A stretch of DNA of 64,000 nucleotides from Palsa-513 sp050010595 (GTDB lineage: Bacteria; Actinomycetota; Thermoleophilia; Solirubrobacterales; Solirubrobacteraceae), in NCBI GenBank assembly GCA_050010595.1, contig JBEKKS010000002.1, positions 1 to 64,000 on the forward strand, written 5' to 3'. Position 1 is the stretch's first letter; every line of letters starts with the position of its first letter. This document shows positions 7,717 to 17,067 of the stretch, one piece after another. Under the pieces are notes generated by a model. That model was not told where the DNA came from. It did no database searches and worked only from the letters and a program-made list of their open reading frames with translations. A program made the position numbers and the translations under genes.

Positions 7717-9261
7717 CTAGATCGCGCGCCAGCTGTGGCCTGGGAAGAGCAGTGCGTCGGCCTCCTCGGGGCCCTGTGAGCCGGCGACGTAGTTGGCGGG
7801 GACGCGCTTGGTCTCGCGCCAGCCCGAGAGGATCGGGTCACAGATCAGCCACTGCGCCTCGACTTCGTCGTTGCGCGTAAAAAGCGTTGCTTCGCCGCGC
7901 ATCGCATCGAGGATCAGCCGCTCGTAGGCCTCCGGCGACTGCGAGAGGAACGCGGTCCCGTAGAGGAACTCCATGTTGACCGGCCGGATCCGCATCCGCG
8001 GGCCCGGCACCTTCGCGCCGAGCGACAGCGACACGCCCTCGTTCGGTTGCAGCGTCAGGACGAGCTGGTTGGGACGCACGCCGCCGAGACCGTCCTTGTC
8101 GAAGGCGAGGTGGGGGACAGGTCGCAGCGTGACGGCGATCTCGGTCACCTTGCGCGCGAGGCGCTTGCCGGTCCGCAGGTAGAACGGGACGCCGGCCCAG
8201 CGCCAGTTGTCGACGATCAGCCGCAGCGCTACATAGGTCTCTGTGTGCGAGTCCTTCGGCACGCCCTCCTCGTCGAGGTAGCCGATCACGCGCTCGCCGC
8301 CGCTGACGCCGGCCGTGTACTGCGCCGGCACGCTCATCTGCGCGACCTCGTCCACCGTCGGCGGGCGGATTGCGTGCAGCACCTTCACCTTCTCATCGCG
8401 CACGTCGTCGGCGGAGAACGTCACGGGTGGCTCCATGCAGAGCAGCGTCAGCAGCTGCAGCATGTGATTCTGGACGAGGTCGCGCAGTGCGCCAGCGTTG
8501 TCGTAGTAGCCGGCTCGGCTACCGATCCCGAGATCCTCGGCAGCCGTGATCTGCACGTTCTCGATGAAGTTGCGGTTCCAGAGCGGCTCGAACATCCCGT
8601 TCGCGAAGCGAAACGCGAGCAGGTTCTGGACGGTCTCCTTGCCGAGGTAGTGGTCGATGCGGAAGATCTGCTGCTCCTGGAAGACCGACAGCACTTCGCG
8701 GTTGAGGTCGCGTGCTTCGGCCAGCGAGGTGCCGAACGGCTTCTCGATGATGCAGCGCACGTCGACGTCGGGGTCCTCGGCGCTCGCAAGCCCTGCCTGC
8801 CCCAGCGCGTCGACGATTACCGGGAAGAACTCGGGCGCGGTCGATAGATAGAACGCGCGCGACATCGGCTCGCCCGCGGCGCTGTCGAGCTCCTCGAGCG
8901 TCTCGCGCAGTTGCGCATAGCCGGCCGTGTCGTCGAACGCGAGCTCGATGTAGCGCAGCTCGCCGAGCAGCCCGTTGAGGACGTTCGGGTCGGGTGTTGT
9001 ACGCGAGAACGCACGGATCGATTCGGCCGCGGTCTTGCGGTACTCCTCGTGCGTCATCGCGCCGCGCGAGACGCCGATCAGGTTGAAGCGCTCGGGTAGC
9101 GCGCCCTCGTGCGCGAGGTTGTAGACCGCGGGCAGCAGCTTGCGCCGCGCGAGATCACCGGTGGCACCGAAGATCACGAGGTGCGTCGGGCGGACCGGGA
9201 GTCGCTCGAGGCCCTCGGCGAGCGGGTTGTCGAGCTCTACTGCCTGCGGTTGCGCTGCCAC
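7717..9261 (-). CDS. zwf: Glucose-6-phosphate 1-dehydrogenase
   Basis: Oxidises glucose 6-phosphate to 6-phosphogluconolactone with NADP(+). The 514-aa length is standard. The coenzyme fingerprint GATGDLARRKLLPA lies at about residues 32-45 and the catalytic signature RIDHYLGKE at about 201-209, including the catalytic histidine region. The frame begins at ATG 9261, 16 nt after the gnd stop codon. It sits between gnd and its assembly factor opcA in the leftward operon. Confidence 0.96.
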   Translation of the reverse strand: MAAQPQAVELDNPLAEGLERLPVRPTHLVIFGATGDLARRKLLPAVYNLAHEGALPERFNLIGVSRGAMTHEEYRKTAAESIRAFSRTTPDPNVLNGLLGELRYIELAFDDTAGYAQLRETLEELDSAAGEPMSRAFYLSTAPEFFPVIVDALGQAGLASAEDPDVDVRCIIEKPFGTSLAEARDLNREVLSVFQEQQIFRIDHYLGKETVQNLLAFRFANGMFEPLWNRNFIENVQITAAEDLGIGSRAGYYDNAGALRDLVQNHMLQLLTLLCMEPPVTFSADDVRDEKVKVLHAIRPPTVDEVAQMSVPAQYTAGVSGGERVIGYLDEEGVPKDSHTETYVALRLIVDNWRWAGVPFYLRTGKRLARKVTEIAVTLRPVPHLAFDKDGLGGVRPNQLVLTLQPNEGVSLSLGAKVPGPRMRIRPVNMEFLYGTAFLSQSPEAYERLILDAMRGEATLFTRNDEVEAQWLICDPILSGWRETKRVPANYVAGSQGPEEADALLFPGHSWRAI

Positions 9262-9277
9262 TGCGCCCTCTCGAGGA

Positions 9278-10219
9278 TCACGTGCCGCTCTTCTTCACGG
9301 CGTGGCCACCGAACTGGTTGCGCAGCGCGGCCAGCACGCGCGCAGCATAGTCGCCGTCCTGGCGTGAGTAGAAGCGGCTGAAGAGCGCGGCGCTGAGTGC
9401 CGGTGTGGGTACGTCGTGGTCGATTGCATCAACGAGCGTCCAGCGACCTTCGCCCGAGTCCTCGACCCAGCCCTCGAGGCTCGCGAGGTCGTTGCCATCT
9501 GCCTCGAAGGCACGCGCGGCGAGCTCGCACAGCCACGAGCGCACGACCGAAGCCTGGTTCCAGAGGTGGGCGATCTTCGCGTTGTCGAGCTCGTACTCGC
9601 AGGAGTGGAACAGCTCGAACCCTTCTGCGTAGGCCTGCATCAAGCCGTATTCGACGGCGTTGTGCACCATCTTCACGTAGTGGCCGGCGCCGGAGCCGCC
9701 GAAGTGGTACCAGCCGCGCGCGCCGATCGCTGCGACCGAGTCATCTGCGGTCTTGGGTGCCAGCAAGTCGAGGATCGGTGCGAGGCGCTTGACCGCCTCG
9801 TTGGGGCCGCCGACCATCATGCAGTAGCCGTTCTCGAGTCCCCAGACGCCGCCGCTTGTGCCGACGTCCACATAGTGGATGCCAGACGGCTCGAGCTGCG
9901 CGGCGCGGGACTTGTCATCGGTCCAGCGCGAGTTGCCACCGTCGATGATCATGTCGCCCTTCTCGAGCAGCTTCGCGAGCTCGTCGACCGTTGACTGGGT
10001 CGCATCGCCCGCGGGGACCATGATCCAGACGTTGCGCGGGGCATCTAGCTTGCTGACGAGCTCCTCGAGCGTGCTCGCGCCGCTGGCGCCGGACTCCTCC
10101 GCGCGGGCCACCGCCTTCGCGTCGAAATCGAAGGCGACCACTTCGTTGTCTGAGTCGCGACGAATGCGCGTGACCATGTTGCCGCCCATCCGGCCGAGGC
10201 CGACGAATCCGATCTGCAT
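9278..10219 (-). CDS. gnd: 6-phosphogluconate dehydrogenase, decarboxylating (short form)
   Basis: Oxidatively decarboxylates 6-phosphogluconate to ribulose 5-phosphate. At 313 aa it belongs to the short (YqeC/GndA-like) class, about 150 residues less than the E. coli enzyme. Visible features: the N-terminal Rossmann GFVGLGRMGGNM, the substrate motif GGNSRW (about 95-100) and the helix HYVKMVHNAVEYGLMQAYAEG with the catalytic lysine. The ATG overlaps the stop of the tal-pgi fusion by one base (TAATG). Short forms are often NAD-preferring; cofactor preference here is not established. Confidence 0.93.
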   Translation of the reverse strand: MQIGFVGLGRMGGNMVTRIRRDSDNEVVAFDFDAKAVARAEESGASGASTLEELVSKLDAPRNVWIMVPAGDATQSTVDELAKLLEKGDMIIDGGNSRWTDDKSRAAQLEPSGIHYVDVGTSGGVWGLENGYCMMVGGPNEAVKRLAPILDLLAPKTADDSVAAIGARGWYHFGGSGAGHYVKMVHNAVEYGLMQAYAEGFELFHSCEYELDNAKIAHLWNQASVVRSWLCELAARAFEADGNDLASLEGWVEDSGEGRWTLVDAIDHDVPTPALSAALFSRFYSRQDGDYAARVLAALRNQFGGHAVKKSGT

Positions 10220-12939
10220 TAGAGGATCCCCTTGATCTCGTTGTGGAGCGTGTGCACGGCCCGCGCCGGCTCCTCGCTGGAGCGAATCATCTCGGCCGGT
10301 CGTCCGTGCTCGCGCAGCGTCGCGAGGTCGCCGAGCGCCTGCGCGTTCTTGAGCGTGCGGAACGTGAACTCCTGACCGGGGATCTCGACGTCGCTGTCGC
10401 TGTTGGTGATCAGCGAGATGAAGCGGCCGACCGGCGCGCCGCCCTTGTGTAGCTGGCCCGTCGAGTGCAGGAAGCGCGGGCCATAGCCGAACGTGACAGG
10501 TAGCTTCGTCGCACGCATCAGCGTCGCCCGCAGGCCGGCGATTGCCTCGTCAACCTCGACTGAGGGCGTAACGTAGGCCATCAGCGCGATGTAGTCGCCG
10601 GCGTTCGCGGAGCCGATCAGCTCCTTCAGCTGGACCTGTCCGGCGGATGGCTCGTCAGGCAGCACGCCGCTGTCGAGCACACGCTTGGTTGCCTCCTTCG
10701 CCTCGGCGACGTTTGGCTGGTCGAACGGGTTGATCTCGAGCACCCAGCCGGCGACGGCGGTGGCAAACTCGAACAGGAAGAAGAGGCGTCCGAGGTCCTC
10801 GGGCCCCTGCACCGTGAGCGTGATTGTCGGGTGGCCGGCCTGCGCGAGTGCCGCGATCTGCGCATTGACTTCGGCGTTGGCGCGCTCCTCGTCGCGGATC
10901 TGGAGGAAGACCCGGTCGCTGCCGTAGGCGGCCGGCTCGAGCAGCGGCTCGTCGGCTACCGGCAGGATGCCGCGCCCATGCTTGCCGGTGCTCTCGGCGA
11001 CCAGCTGTTCGACCCACAGACCGAAGCTCGGCACGGGGTCGCCGACGACGAAGGTCAGCTTGTCGAGGCCCTGGCGCGCGAGCTCGCCGATCGCTACGCC
11101 GAGCCATAGCCCCGGGTTCGCGTCGCTCGACTCGAAGTGGGCACAGGCCTGCTCGGCGACCTGCGCGCGCTCGATCAGCGCGTGGATCGGTGCGCCGATC
11201 AGCGCCGCGGGCACTAGGCCGAACAGCGAGAGCGCCGAGTAGCGTCCGCCGATGTTCGGGTCGTTCTCAAAGCAGGCGCGGAAGCTGTGCTTCTTCGCCA
11301 GCTCGACGAGCGAGCTTCCGGGGTCGGTGACCGCTATGAAGTGCTTACCGTCAGGAAGCAGGGCATGGAAGTGCTCGAACAGCGACAGCGTCTCGATTGT
11401 CCCGCCGGATTTCGTCGAGACGATGAAGACGGCGTGCTCGAGGTCGATCTCGCCTTGGACCTCGAGGATCGCGTCGGGGTCGGTCGAGTCGAGCACGTGC
11501 AGGTCGAGCGCGTCCTCGGGCGCGCCGAACGTGCGCCAAAGCACCTCGGGCGCGAGGCTCGAGCCTCCCATCCCGAGCAGGACGGCGTCCTTGAACCCCT
11601 CGGCGACGAGCGCCCGCCCGAGCTCGACGAGCTCGTCGGCCCGCTCGAGCATCGCGTCGGAGATCTCGAGCCAGCCGAGGCGGTCGCCGATCTCCGCCAC
11701 GCCCGGCCCGCCCCAGAGCTTCTCGTCGTGCTCCCAGACGCGGCGCGCGACGTTCTCATCAACGGCCTTCCCCACGCGGTCGGCGATCCGCTTGCCGAGG
11801 GCATCGGGGATTGACGCGGCGATCGCCGCGGGCCGGCCGGTCAGGAAGGCTTGGCGCTCGCTCTCGATTCCCGCGAGCAGCTTGTTCATCGGGGTGACGA
11901 ACGCGGCGATGCCCTGCTCGAGCAGGACCTTCGTGACGTCACTCATGTCGATGCCTGCTTCCGCGAGCGACGCGAGCTCGGGCGTCGGATCACGGTCGGC
12001 GCTGCCCGGTTGCGGCTTGCCGCGCTCGGCGACCGCCAGCAGCGTCTTCATCGGCATCGTGTTGACGGTGTCGGGGGCGACCAGGTTGTCGACGTAGAGC
12101 GTCTCCGGATAGGCAGGGTTCTTCGTTCCGGTCGAAGCCCACAGCGGCCGCTGAACCTGGGCGCCCGCTGCGACCAGCTTGGCGAACCGCTCGCTGTGGA
12201 AGATCTCCTTGAAGCGCACGTAGGCGGCACGGGCGTTCGCGATCGCCGCCTTGCCGGCGAGGTCGGAGCGTCCGAGCGCCTCGAGGCGCTTGTCGACCTC
12301 GGTGTCGACGCGCGAGACGAAGAAGCTCGCGACTGAGTGGACATCGAGTGGGAGCCCCTCGGCGTGACGGCGCTCGAGGCCGCGGATGTAGGCCTCGGCG
12401 ATCGCCGCGTACTGCTCCACCGCGAACAGCAGCGTGACGTTGACGTTGATGCCCTCGTAGGTCGCCTGCTCGATCGCCGGCACACCGGCGTCGGTGCCCG
12501 GGATTTTGATCATCACGTTCGGACGATCGAGTCGCTCCCAGTAGTTGCGTGCCTGCGCAAGCGTCGCGTCGCTGTTATGCGCGAGGTCGGGCGCGACCTC
12601 GAGCGAGACGAAGCCGTCGCCGTGCTCGTCATAGACGGGGCGCAGCACATCGGCTGCCTCCTGCACGTCTGCGATCGCGATCCTCTCGTAGAGCGCTAAT
12701 GCGTCGAGGCCCTCATGGGCTCCTTCGCGGATCGTGTCGTCATAGTCGGTTGAGCCCAGGATCGCCTGCTCGAAGATCGCCGGGTTCGATGTCTCCCCGC
12801 GCAGCGAGCATTCGTCGCGCAGGCGCGCGAGCTCGCCGTTGGCCGTCAGGCCACGGCGGATCTGGTCGAGCCAGGGGGCCGTTCCGGCGGCGACCAGCGC
12901 CGCCAGGTTCGCGTTCTCTGTGTGGGAAAGGCTTGCCAT
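10219..12939 (-). CDS. Bifunctional transaldolase / glucose-6-phosphate isomerase
   Basis: A 906-aa fusion. Residues ~1-365 are transaldolase: the Schiff-base lysine is in NVMIKIPGTDAG, and the TGTKNPAYP motif follows near residue 280. Residues ~370-906 are glucose-6-phosphate isomerase: LLGMGGSSLAPEV, then STKSGGTIETLSL, which form the phosphosugar site. It thus couples the non-oxidative pentose phosphate branch with entry into glycolysis in one chain. Its neighbours tkt (22 nt upstream) and gnd (overlapping) complete the pathway. Such fusions are known in several actinobacteria and other phyla. The reading frame is continuous with no sign of a break at the junction. Confidence 0.95.
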   Translation of the reverse strand: MASLSHTENANLAALVAAGTAPWLDQIRRGLTANGELARLRDECSLRGETSNPAIFEQAILGSTDYDDTIREGAHEGLDALALYERIAIADVQEAADVLRPVYDEHGDGFVSLEVAPDLAHNSDATLAQARNYWERLDRPNVMIKIPGTDAGVPAIEQATYEGINVNVTLLFAVEQYAAIAEAYIRGLERRHAEGLPLDVHSVASFFVSRVDTEVDKRLEALGRSDLAGKAAIANARAAYVRFKEIFHSERFAKLVAAGAQVQRPLWASTGTKNPAYPETLYVDNLVAPDTVNTMPMKTLLAVAERGKPQPGSADRDPTPELASLAEAGIDMSDVTKVLLEQGIAAFVTPMNKLLAGIESERQAFLTGRPAAIAASIPDALGKRIADRVGKAVDENVARRVWEHDEKLWGGPGVAEIGDRLGWLEISDAMLERADELVELGRALVAEGFKDAVLLGMGGSSLAPEVLWRTFGAPEDALDLHVLDSTDPDAILEVQGEIDLEHAVFIVSTKSGGTIETLSLFEHFHALLPDGKHFIAVTDPGSSLVELAKKHSFRACFENDPNIGGRYSALSLFGLVPAALIGAPIHALIERAQVAEQACAHFESSDANPGLWLGVAIGELARQGLDKLTFVVGDPVPSFGLWVEQLVAESTGKHGRGILPVADEPLLEPAAYGSDRVFLQIRDEERANAEVNAQIAALAQAGHPTITLTVQGPEDLGRLFFLFEFATAVAGWVLEINPFDQPNVAEAKEATKRVLDSGVLPDEPSAGQVQLKELIGSANAGDYIALMAYVTPSVEVDEAIAGLRATLMRATKLPVTFGYGPRFLHSTGQLHKGGAPVGRFISLITNSDSDVEIPGQEFTFRTLKNAQALGDLATLREHGRPAEMIRSSEEPARAVHTLHNEIKGIL

Positions 12940-12960
12940 CGCGGGGTTCCTCTCGTGTTG

Positions 12961-14970
12961 TCAGCTTGCAAGCAACTCGCGGGCCTTCTCGACGATCGCC
13001 TCGCTCGTGATGCCGAAGTGCTTATAGACGTCGGCGATCGCGCCGGAGGCACCGAACGTGTGCATGCCGATGAAGGCTCCGCGCTCGCCGATGAAGCGAT
13101 CCCATCCGAGTGGGCTTGCCGCTTCGACAGCGATCCGTGGTGTACCGGCCGGTCCGAGCACTGCCTCGCGCTCCGTCTGCGAGCGTTCGGCGAACGTGTC
13201 GGTGCACGGCATGCTCACTACCCGCACCGCCACGCCTTCACTCGTCAGCAGCTCGGCGGCTTCGAGGCAGAGCGCCACCTCGGAGCCGGTCCCGATCAGG
13301 ACGACCGCCGGCTCGCCCTCGCTCGGGCGCAGCACGTAGGCGCCGCGCTCGATCGCGTCGTCGGGGATCGCGTCCGGATCGAGTACCGGCAGCCCCTGAC
13401 GTGAGAGCGCGAAGGCCGTCGGCGTCTCGGTCGAGCGCAGCGCGAAGCTCCAGGCGAGCGCCGTCTCGTGCGCGTCGGCCGGGCGCACGACGTTGATGTT
13501 CGGGGTCGCGCGAAGCGTCACTAGCTGCTCGATCGGCTGGTGCGTCGGTCCATCTTCGCCGAGCCCGATCGAGTCGTGCGTGTAGACGAAGATCGACGGT
13601 TGGCGCATCAGCGCCGCGAGGCGCACGGAGCCCTTCATGTAATCGGAGAAGACCAGGAACGTCGCGCCGTAGGCGCGCAGGCCGGTCAGCGAGAGCCCGT
13701 TGACGATTGCGCCCATGGCGTGCTCGCGGATGCCGAAGTGCAGGTTGCGCCCGCTGTAGTCCTCGCGCGAGACGCTGCCTGCGTCCGCGATCAATGTCAG
13801 CGTCGACGGTGCGAGGTCGGCGGAGCCGCCGACGAGCGAGGGCACGAGCGCGGCTGCGACCTGGATCACGTCCTCGGAGGCCTTGCGCGTCGCGATCTTC
13901 TTGCCGGGCTCGAAGCGCTTGAGCAGGCCCTTCGGCAGCTTCGCCGCGCGCCGCTTGACGATCGCGTCGAACTCCTGCGCGGCGTCGGGGTTCTCGGCAG
14001 CCCACGAGGCGTGCCGTTGCTCCCACTCGGCTTGCAGTTGCGCGCCACCCGCGACCTGGCTGCGGAAGTGCTCGAGCGCCTCCTCGGGGACCAGGAACGG
14101 TGGCTCGGTCGGCCAGCCGTAGAACTCCTTCGTCAGGCGGACCTCCTCCTCGCCGAGCGCGGAGCCGTGCACCCCGCCGGTGTCCTGCTTGTTCGGCGAG
14201 CCATAGCCGATGTGGCTGCGGACGATGATCAGGGACGGCCGGTCGAGCACGGCCATCGCCGCACGGGCGGCCTCTTCGAGGCGGTCGAGCGCGAGATCCT
14301 CGCCAAGGTGCTGGACGTGCCAGCCATAGGCCTCGTAGCGTCCGCCGACGTCCTCGCTGAGCGCGACCTTGGTGTCGCCCTCGATCGAGATGTGGTTGTC
14401 GTCGTAGAAGGCGATCAAGCGGCCGAGGCCGAGATGCCCGGCGAGCGAGGAAGCCTCCGAAGTTATGCCCTCCTCGATGTCGCCATCGGAGCAGATCGCG
14501 AACGTGTAGTGGTCGATCAGCGCGTGCGCGGGCCGATTGAAGCGCGCCGCGAGCATCCGCTCGCCCAGCGCGAGCCCGACGCAGGTCGAGATGCCCTGGC
14601 CGAGTGGCCCGGTTGTCGCCTCGATCCCGGCGGCGTGTCCGTACTCCGGGTGCCCGGCGCACGGCGAGCCGACCTGACGGAAGCTCTTGATGTCATCGAG
14701 CGTCAGGCCGTAGCCGGCGAGGTAGAGGGTCGCGTACAGCAGCATCGACGCGTGCCCTGCAGAAAGCACGAAGCGGTCGCGATTGGGCCAGTTCGCATCG
14801 GCCGGGTTGTGGCGCATGATGCGCGTGTAGAGGGCGTAGGCGAGCGGCGCGAGCGCCATTGGCGTGCCGGGGTGGCCGGCATTTGCCTTCTCAACCGCGT
14901 CGATCGCGAGCGTACGGATCGTGTTGATGCAGAGCTCGTCGAGCTCGGTCTCACGGGCGACTGTGGTCAT
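12961..14970 (-). CDS. tkt: Transketolase
   Basis: Thiamine-diphosphate enzyme moving two-carbon units between sugar phosphates. The 669-aa length is normal. It has the N-terminal NAGHPGTPMALAPLAY motif with the catalytic histidine, the ThDP/Mg motif GDGDIEEG-like segment (SDGDIEEGITSEASS), and the pyrimidine-domain motif FLVFSDYMKGSVRLAALM. The ATG overlaps the glucokinase stop by four bases (ATGA). It is the second gene in the leftward pentose phosphate operon. Confidence 0.96.
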   Translation of the reverse strand: MTTVARETELDELCINTIRTLAIDAVEKANAGHPGTPMALAPLAYALYTRIMRHNPADANWPNRDRFVLSAGHASMLLYATLYLAGYGLTLDDIKSFRQVGSPCAGHPEYGHAAGIEATTGPLGQGISTCVGLALGERMLAARFNRPAHALIDHYTFAICSDGDIEEGITSEASSLAGHLGLGRLIAFYDDNHISIEGDTKVALSEDVGGRYEAYGWHVQHLGEDLALDRLEEAARAAMAVLDRPSLIIVRSHIGYGSPNKQDTGGVHGSALGEEEVRLTKEFYGWPTEPPFLVPEEALEHFRSQVAGGAQLQAEWEQRHASWAAENPDAAQEFDAIVKRRAAKLPKGLLKRFEPGKKIATRKASEDVIQVAAALVPSLVGGSADLAPSTLTLIADAGSVSREDYSGRNLHFGIREHAMGAIVNGLSLTGLRAYGATFLVFSDYMKGSVRLAALMRQPSIFVYTHDSIGLGEDGPTHQPIEQLVTLRATPNINVVRPADAHETALAWSFALRSTETPTAFALSRQGLPVLDPDAIPDDAIERGAYVLRPSEGEPAVVLIGTGSEVALCLEAAELLTSEGVAVRVVSMPCTDTFAERSQTEREAVLGPAGTPRIAVEAASPLGWDRFIGERGAFIGMHTFGASGAIADVYKHFGITSEAIVEKARELLAS

Positions 14971-15950
14971 CGACCTTCCTTGCTTGTGTAGTGGTGGGCT
15001 TCGAGCTCGCTGCGCGCGAGCAGGGCTGCGCCGTGAACTCCGGCCTCCGGGCCGGAGCGGGCGAGCCTGATCTCCGTCTGTGTGCCGACACCTTCGCGGA
15101 CGTACTGCCAGGCGATCTCCTGCGCGGGTCCGAGCAGCAGCTCCCCGGCGATCGAGACCCCGCCGCCGATCGCGACGACGTCGGGGTCGAAGGTGTTGAT
15201 CGCGTTCGCGACGCCGATCCCGAGGCGCCGGCCGAGCAGCGCGAGCAGCTCGACCGCGACCGGGTCGCCGGCCCGCGCCGCGGTGACCGTGTCGACGCCG
15301 CTGACCGACCCGTCGGCTGTCAGCCGCGCGCCGAGGGCGCTGTCGGGGTTGGCTACCGCGGCGTGGCGGCTCAATCCGTCGAGTGCGTGCCCCGCGGCGA
15401 GCGCCTCGAACGAGCCCGGTTGGGGAAAGTGCTTTGTGGCTGAGGGAATGGCGTGCTCGATCCCGATCAACGTGTGGCCGAGCTCACCTGCGGCACCGGT
15501 CGCGCCACGGTACGGGCGTCCACCGATCACGATACCGCCGCCGATCCCGGTACCGACGGTGATCATCACGAGTGTCCCCGTCTCGAGCTCGCCGTGCTCG
15601 TCGTGTGCCTCCGCGAGCGCCGCGACGGTGGCGTCGTTATCGACGAACACCGGCACGCCCAGCTGTTCCTCGAGCAGGGAGCGCAGCGGCACGTCTTGCA
15701 GCGCCGGGATGTTCGTCGTGGTGCGCACGCAACCGGTCGCGAACTCGACGATCGACGGCACGCCGATCCCGACAGCCGTGAGATCGTCCCCGGCGGCCTT
15801 GCGCACAGCGCCGACCACCTCGGAGACGAAGTTCTCGGTGCTGTTGTGCACCGTCGGCTGCAGGTGCGGCGCGCCGAACGTGTCGCCGCGGAGCGTCGCG
15901 ACCGACACCTTCGTGCCACCGACGTCGACGCCGACGATCGTCGAGCTCAT
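14967..15950 (-). CDS. ROK-family sugar kinase (probable glucokinase)
   Basis: A 327-aa ROK protein. The phosphate-binding DVGGTKVSVA (about residues 8-17), catalytic aspartate in FVDNDATVAALAE (about 102-114), GTGIGGGIVIGG, and GELGHT motifs are all present. The cysteine cluster that usually follows GELGH and binds zinc (CxCGxxGCxE) is absent; the equivalent stretch reads PQPGSFEALAAG, keeping only the glutamate. First gene of the pentose phosphate operon, so glucose is the most likely substrate and the enzyme would feed glucose 6-phosphate to zwf and pgi. Specificity is inferred from position. Confidence 0.87.
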   Translation of the reverse strand: MSSTIVGVDVGGTKVSVATLRGDTFGAPHLQPTVHNSTENFVSEVVGAVRKAAGDDLTAVGIGVPSIVEFATGCVRTTTNIPALQDVPLRSLLEEQLGVPVFVDNDATVAALAEAHDEHGELETGTLVMITVGTGIGGGIVIGGRPYRGATGAAGELGHTLIGIEHAIPSATKHFPQPGSFEALAAGHALDGLSRHAAVANPDSALGARLTADGSVSGVDTVTAARAGDPVAVELLALLGRRLGIGVANAINTFDPDVVAIGGGVSIAGELLLGPAQEIAWQYVREGVGTQTEIRLARSGPEAGVHGAALLARSELEAHHYTSKEGR

Positions 15951-16058
15951 CCGAGCGTGATCCGGCGTCGTGGCAGCACGCGCTCCAAGCTATCAGTCGG
16001 TTCGTCGCACGTTGTGGCTATACGCTTGCACAAGCGCGGCCACCGCGCGCGAGCGGAC

Positions 16059-17048
16059 ATGCCCGGAAGCCCAACCGACGCCAAGCCTGACCGCAACCTC
16101 GCACTCGAGCTCGTGCGCGTGACAGAGGCTGCCGCCCTCGGCTGCGCGAGGCTCGTCGGTCGCGGTGACAAGGAGGCAGCCGATCAGGCCGCTGTCGACG
16201 CGATGCGCCACATGCTCGAAAGCGTCCGCTTTGACGGCGTCGTGGTAATCGGAGAGGGAGAGAAGGACAAGGCGCCGATGCTCTACAACGGGGAGCCGAT
16301 CGGTGACGGCTCGCCGCCTGCGGTCGACATCGCCGTCGATCCGTTGGAGGGTACGACGCTGGCCGCGAGGGGCATGCCGAATGCACTGTCGGTGATCGCG
16401 CTCGCGCCGCGCGGCGCGATGTTCGACCCGGGCCCTTGCTTCTTCATGGAGAAGATCGCGGGCTCCGCGCAGATCGCCGACCTGCTCGACCTGGATCGGC
16501 CACTCGAGGAGACGATCCGCCTCGTTGCACAACGCAAGGGCGGCGAGGTCGGCGACGTGATGGTGATGATGCTCGACCGGCCCCGCAACGAGGAATCCCT
16601 ACGCCGTGTGCGCGAGGCGGGTGCTCGCGCACGCCTGATCAGCGACGGCGACGTCTCGGCGGTTCTGCTCGCCTGCGATGAGCGCTCCGACGTGGACCTC
16701 GTATGGGGCATCGGCGGCACGCCCGAGGGCGTGATCTCGGCAGCCGCGGTCAAGTGTCTGCGCGGTGGCATGCTCGGCCGCCTGTGGCCGCGCGACGAGG
16801 ACGAGCGCCGCGCGGCGATCACCGCGGGCTACGACCTCGAGCGGGTACTCGACGCGGACGCGCTGATCGCGAGCGAGAACTGCTTCTTCTGCGCGACCGG
16901 CGTCACCGACGGCTACGTGCTGGACGGCGTTCGCTACGAGGGCACTCACTCCGCGACAACCGAGTCGCTCGTCATGCGCTCACGCTCCGGCACGGTCCGC
17001 CGTATCCACGCCCACCACGACCGCACGAAGCTGGCCGACTACAGCTGA
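16059..17048 (+). CDS. glpX: Fructose-1,6-bisphosphatase class II (GlpX)
   Basis: Gluconeogenic hydrolysis of fructose 1,6-bisphosphate. The 329-aa product has the class II metal site pattern: VIGEGEKDKAPM (about 66-77) and IAVDPLEGTTLAA (about 93-105), followed by GIGGTPEGVISAAA and ENCFFCATGVTDG. The frame is open from 15453, but the ATG at 16059 starts the recognisable protein. It is divergent from the glucokinase/pentose phosphate operon across a 108-bp spacer, which likely carries both promoters, and convergent with the RlpA-like gene. Confidence 0.95.
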   Translation: MPGSPTDAKPDRNLALELVRVTEAAALGCARLVGRGDKEAADQAAVDAMRHMLESVRFDGVVVIGEGEKDKAPMLYNGEPIGDGSPPAVDIAVDPLEGTTLAARGMPNALSVIALAPRGAMFDPGPCFFMEKIAGSAQIADLLDLDRPLEETIRLVAQRKGGEVGDVMVMMLDRPRNEESLRRVREAGARARLISDGDVSAVLLACDERSDVDLVWGIGGTPEGVISAAAVKCLRGGMLGRLWPRDEDERRAAITAGYDLERVLDADALIASENCFFCATGVTDGYVLDGVRYEGTHSATTESLVMRSRSGTVRRIHAHHDRTKLADYS

Positions 17049-17067
17049 GTCGTTGGCGGCCGGCGCG

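Noticed and set aside
13540..14991. 483-aa plus-strand frame opposite tkt
   Set aside because: Shadow of transketolase; no motif and a biased composition.
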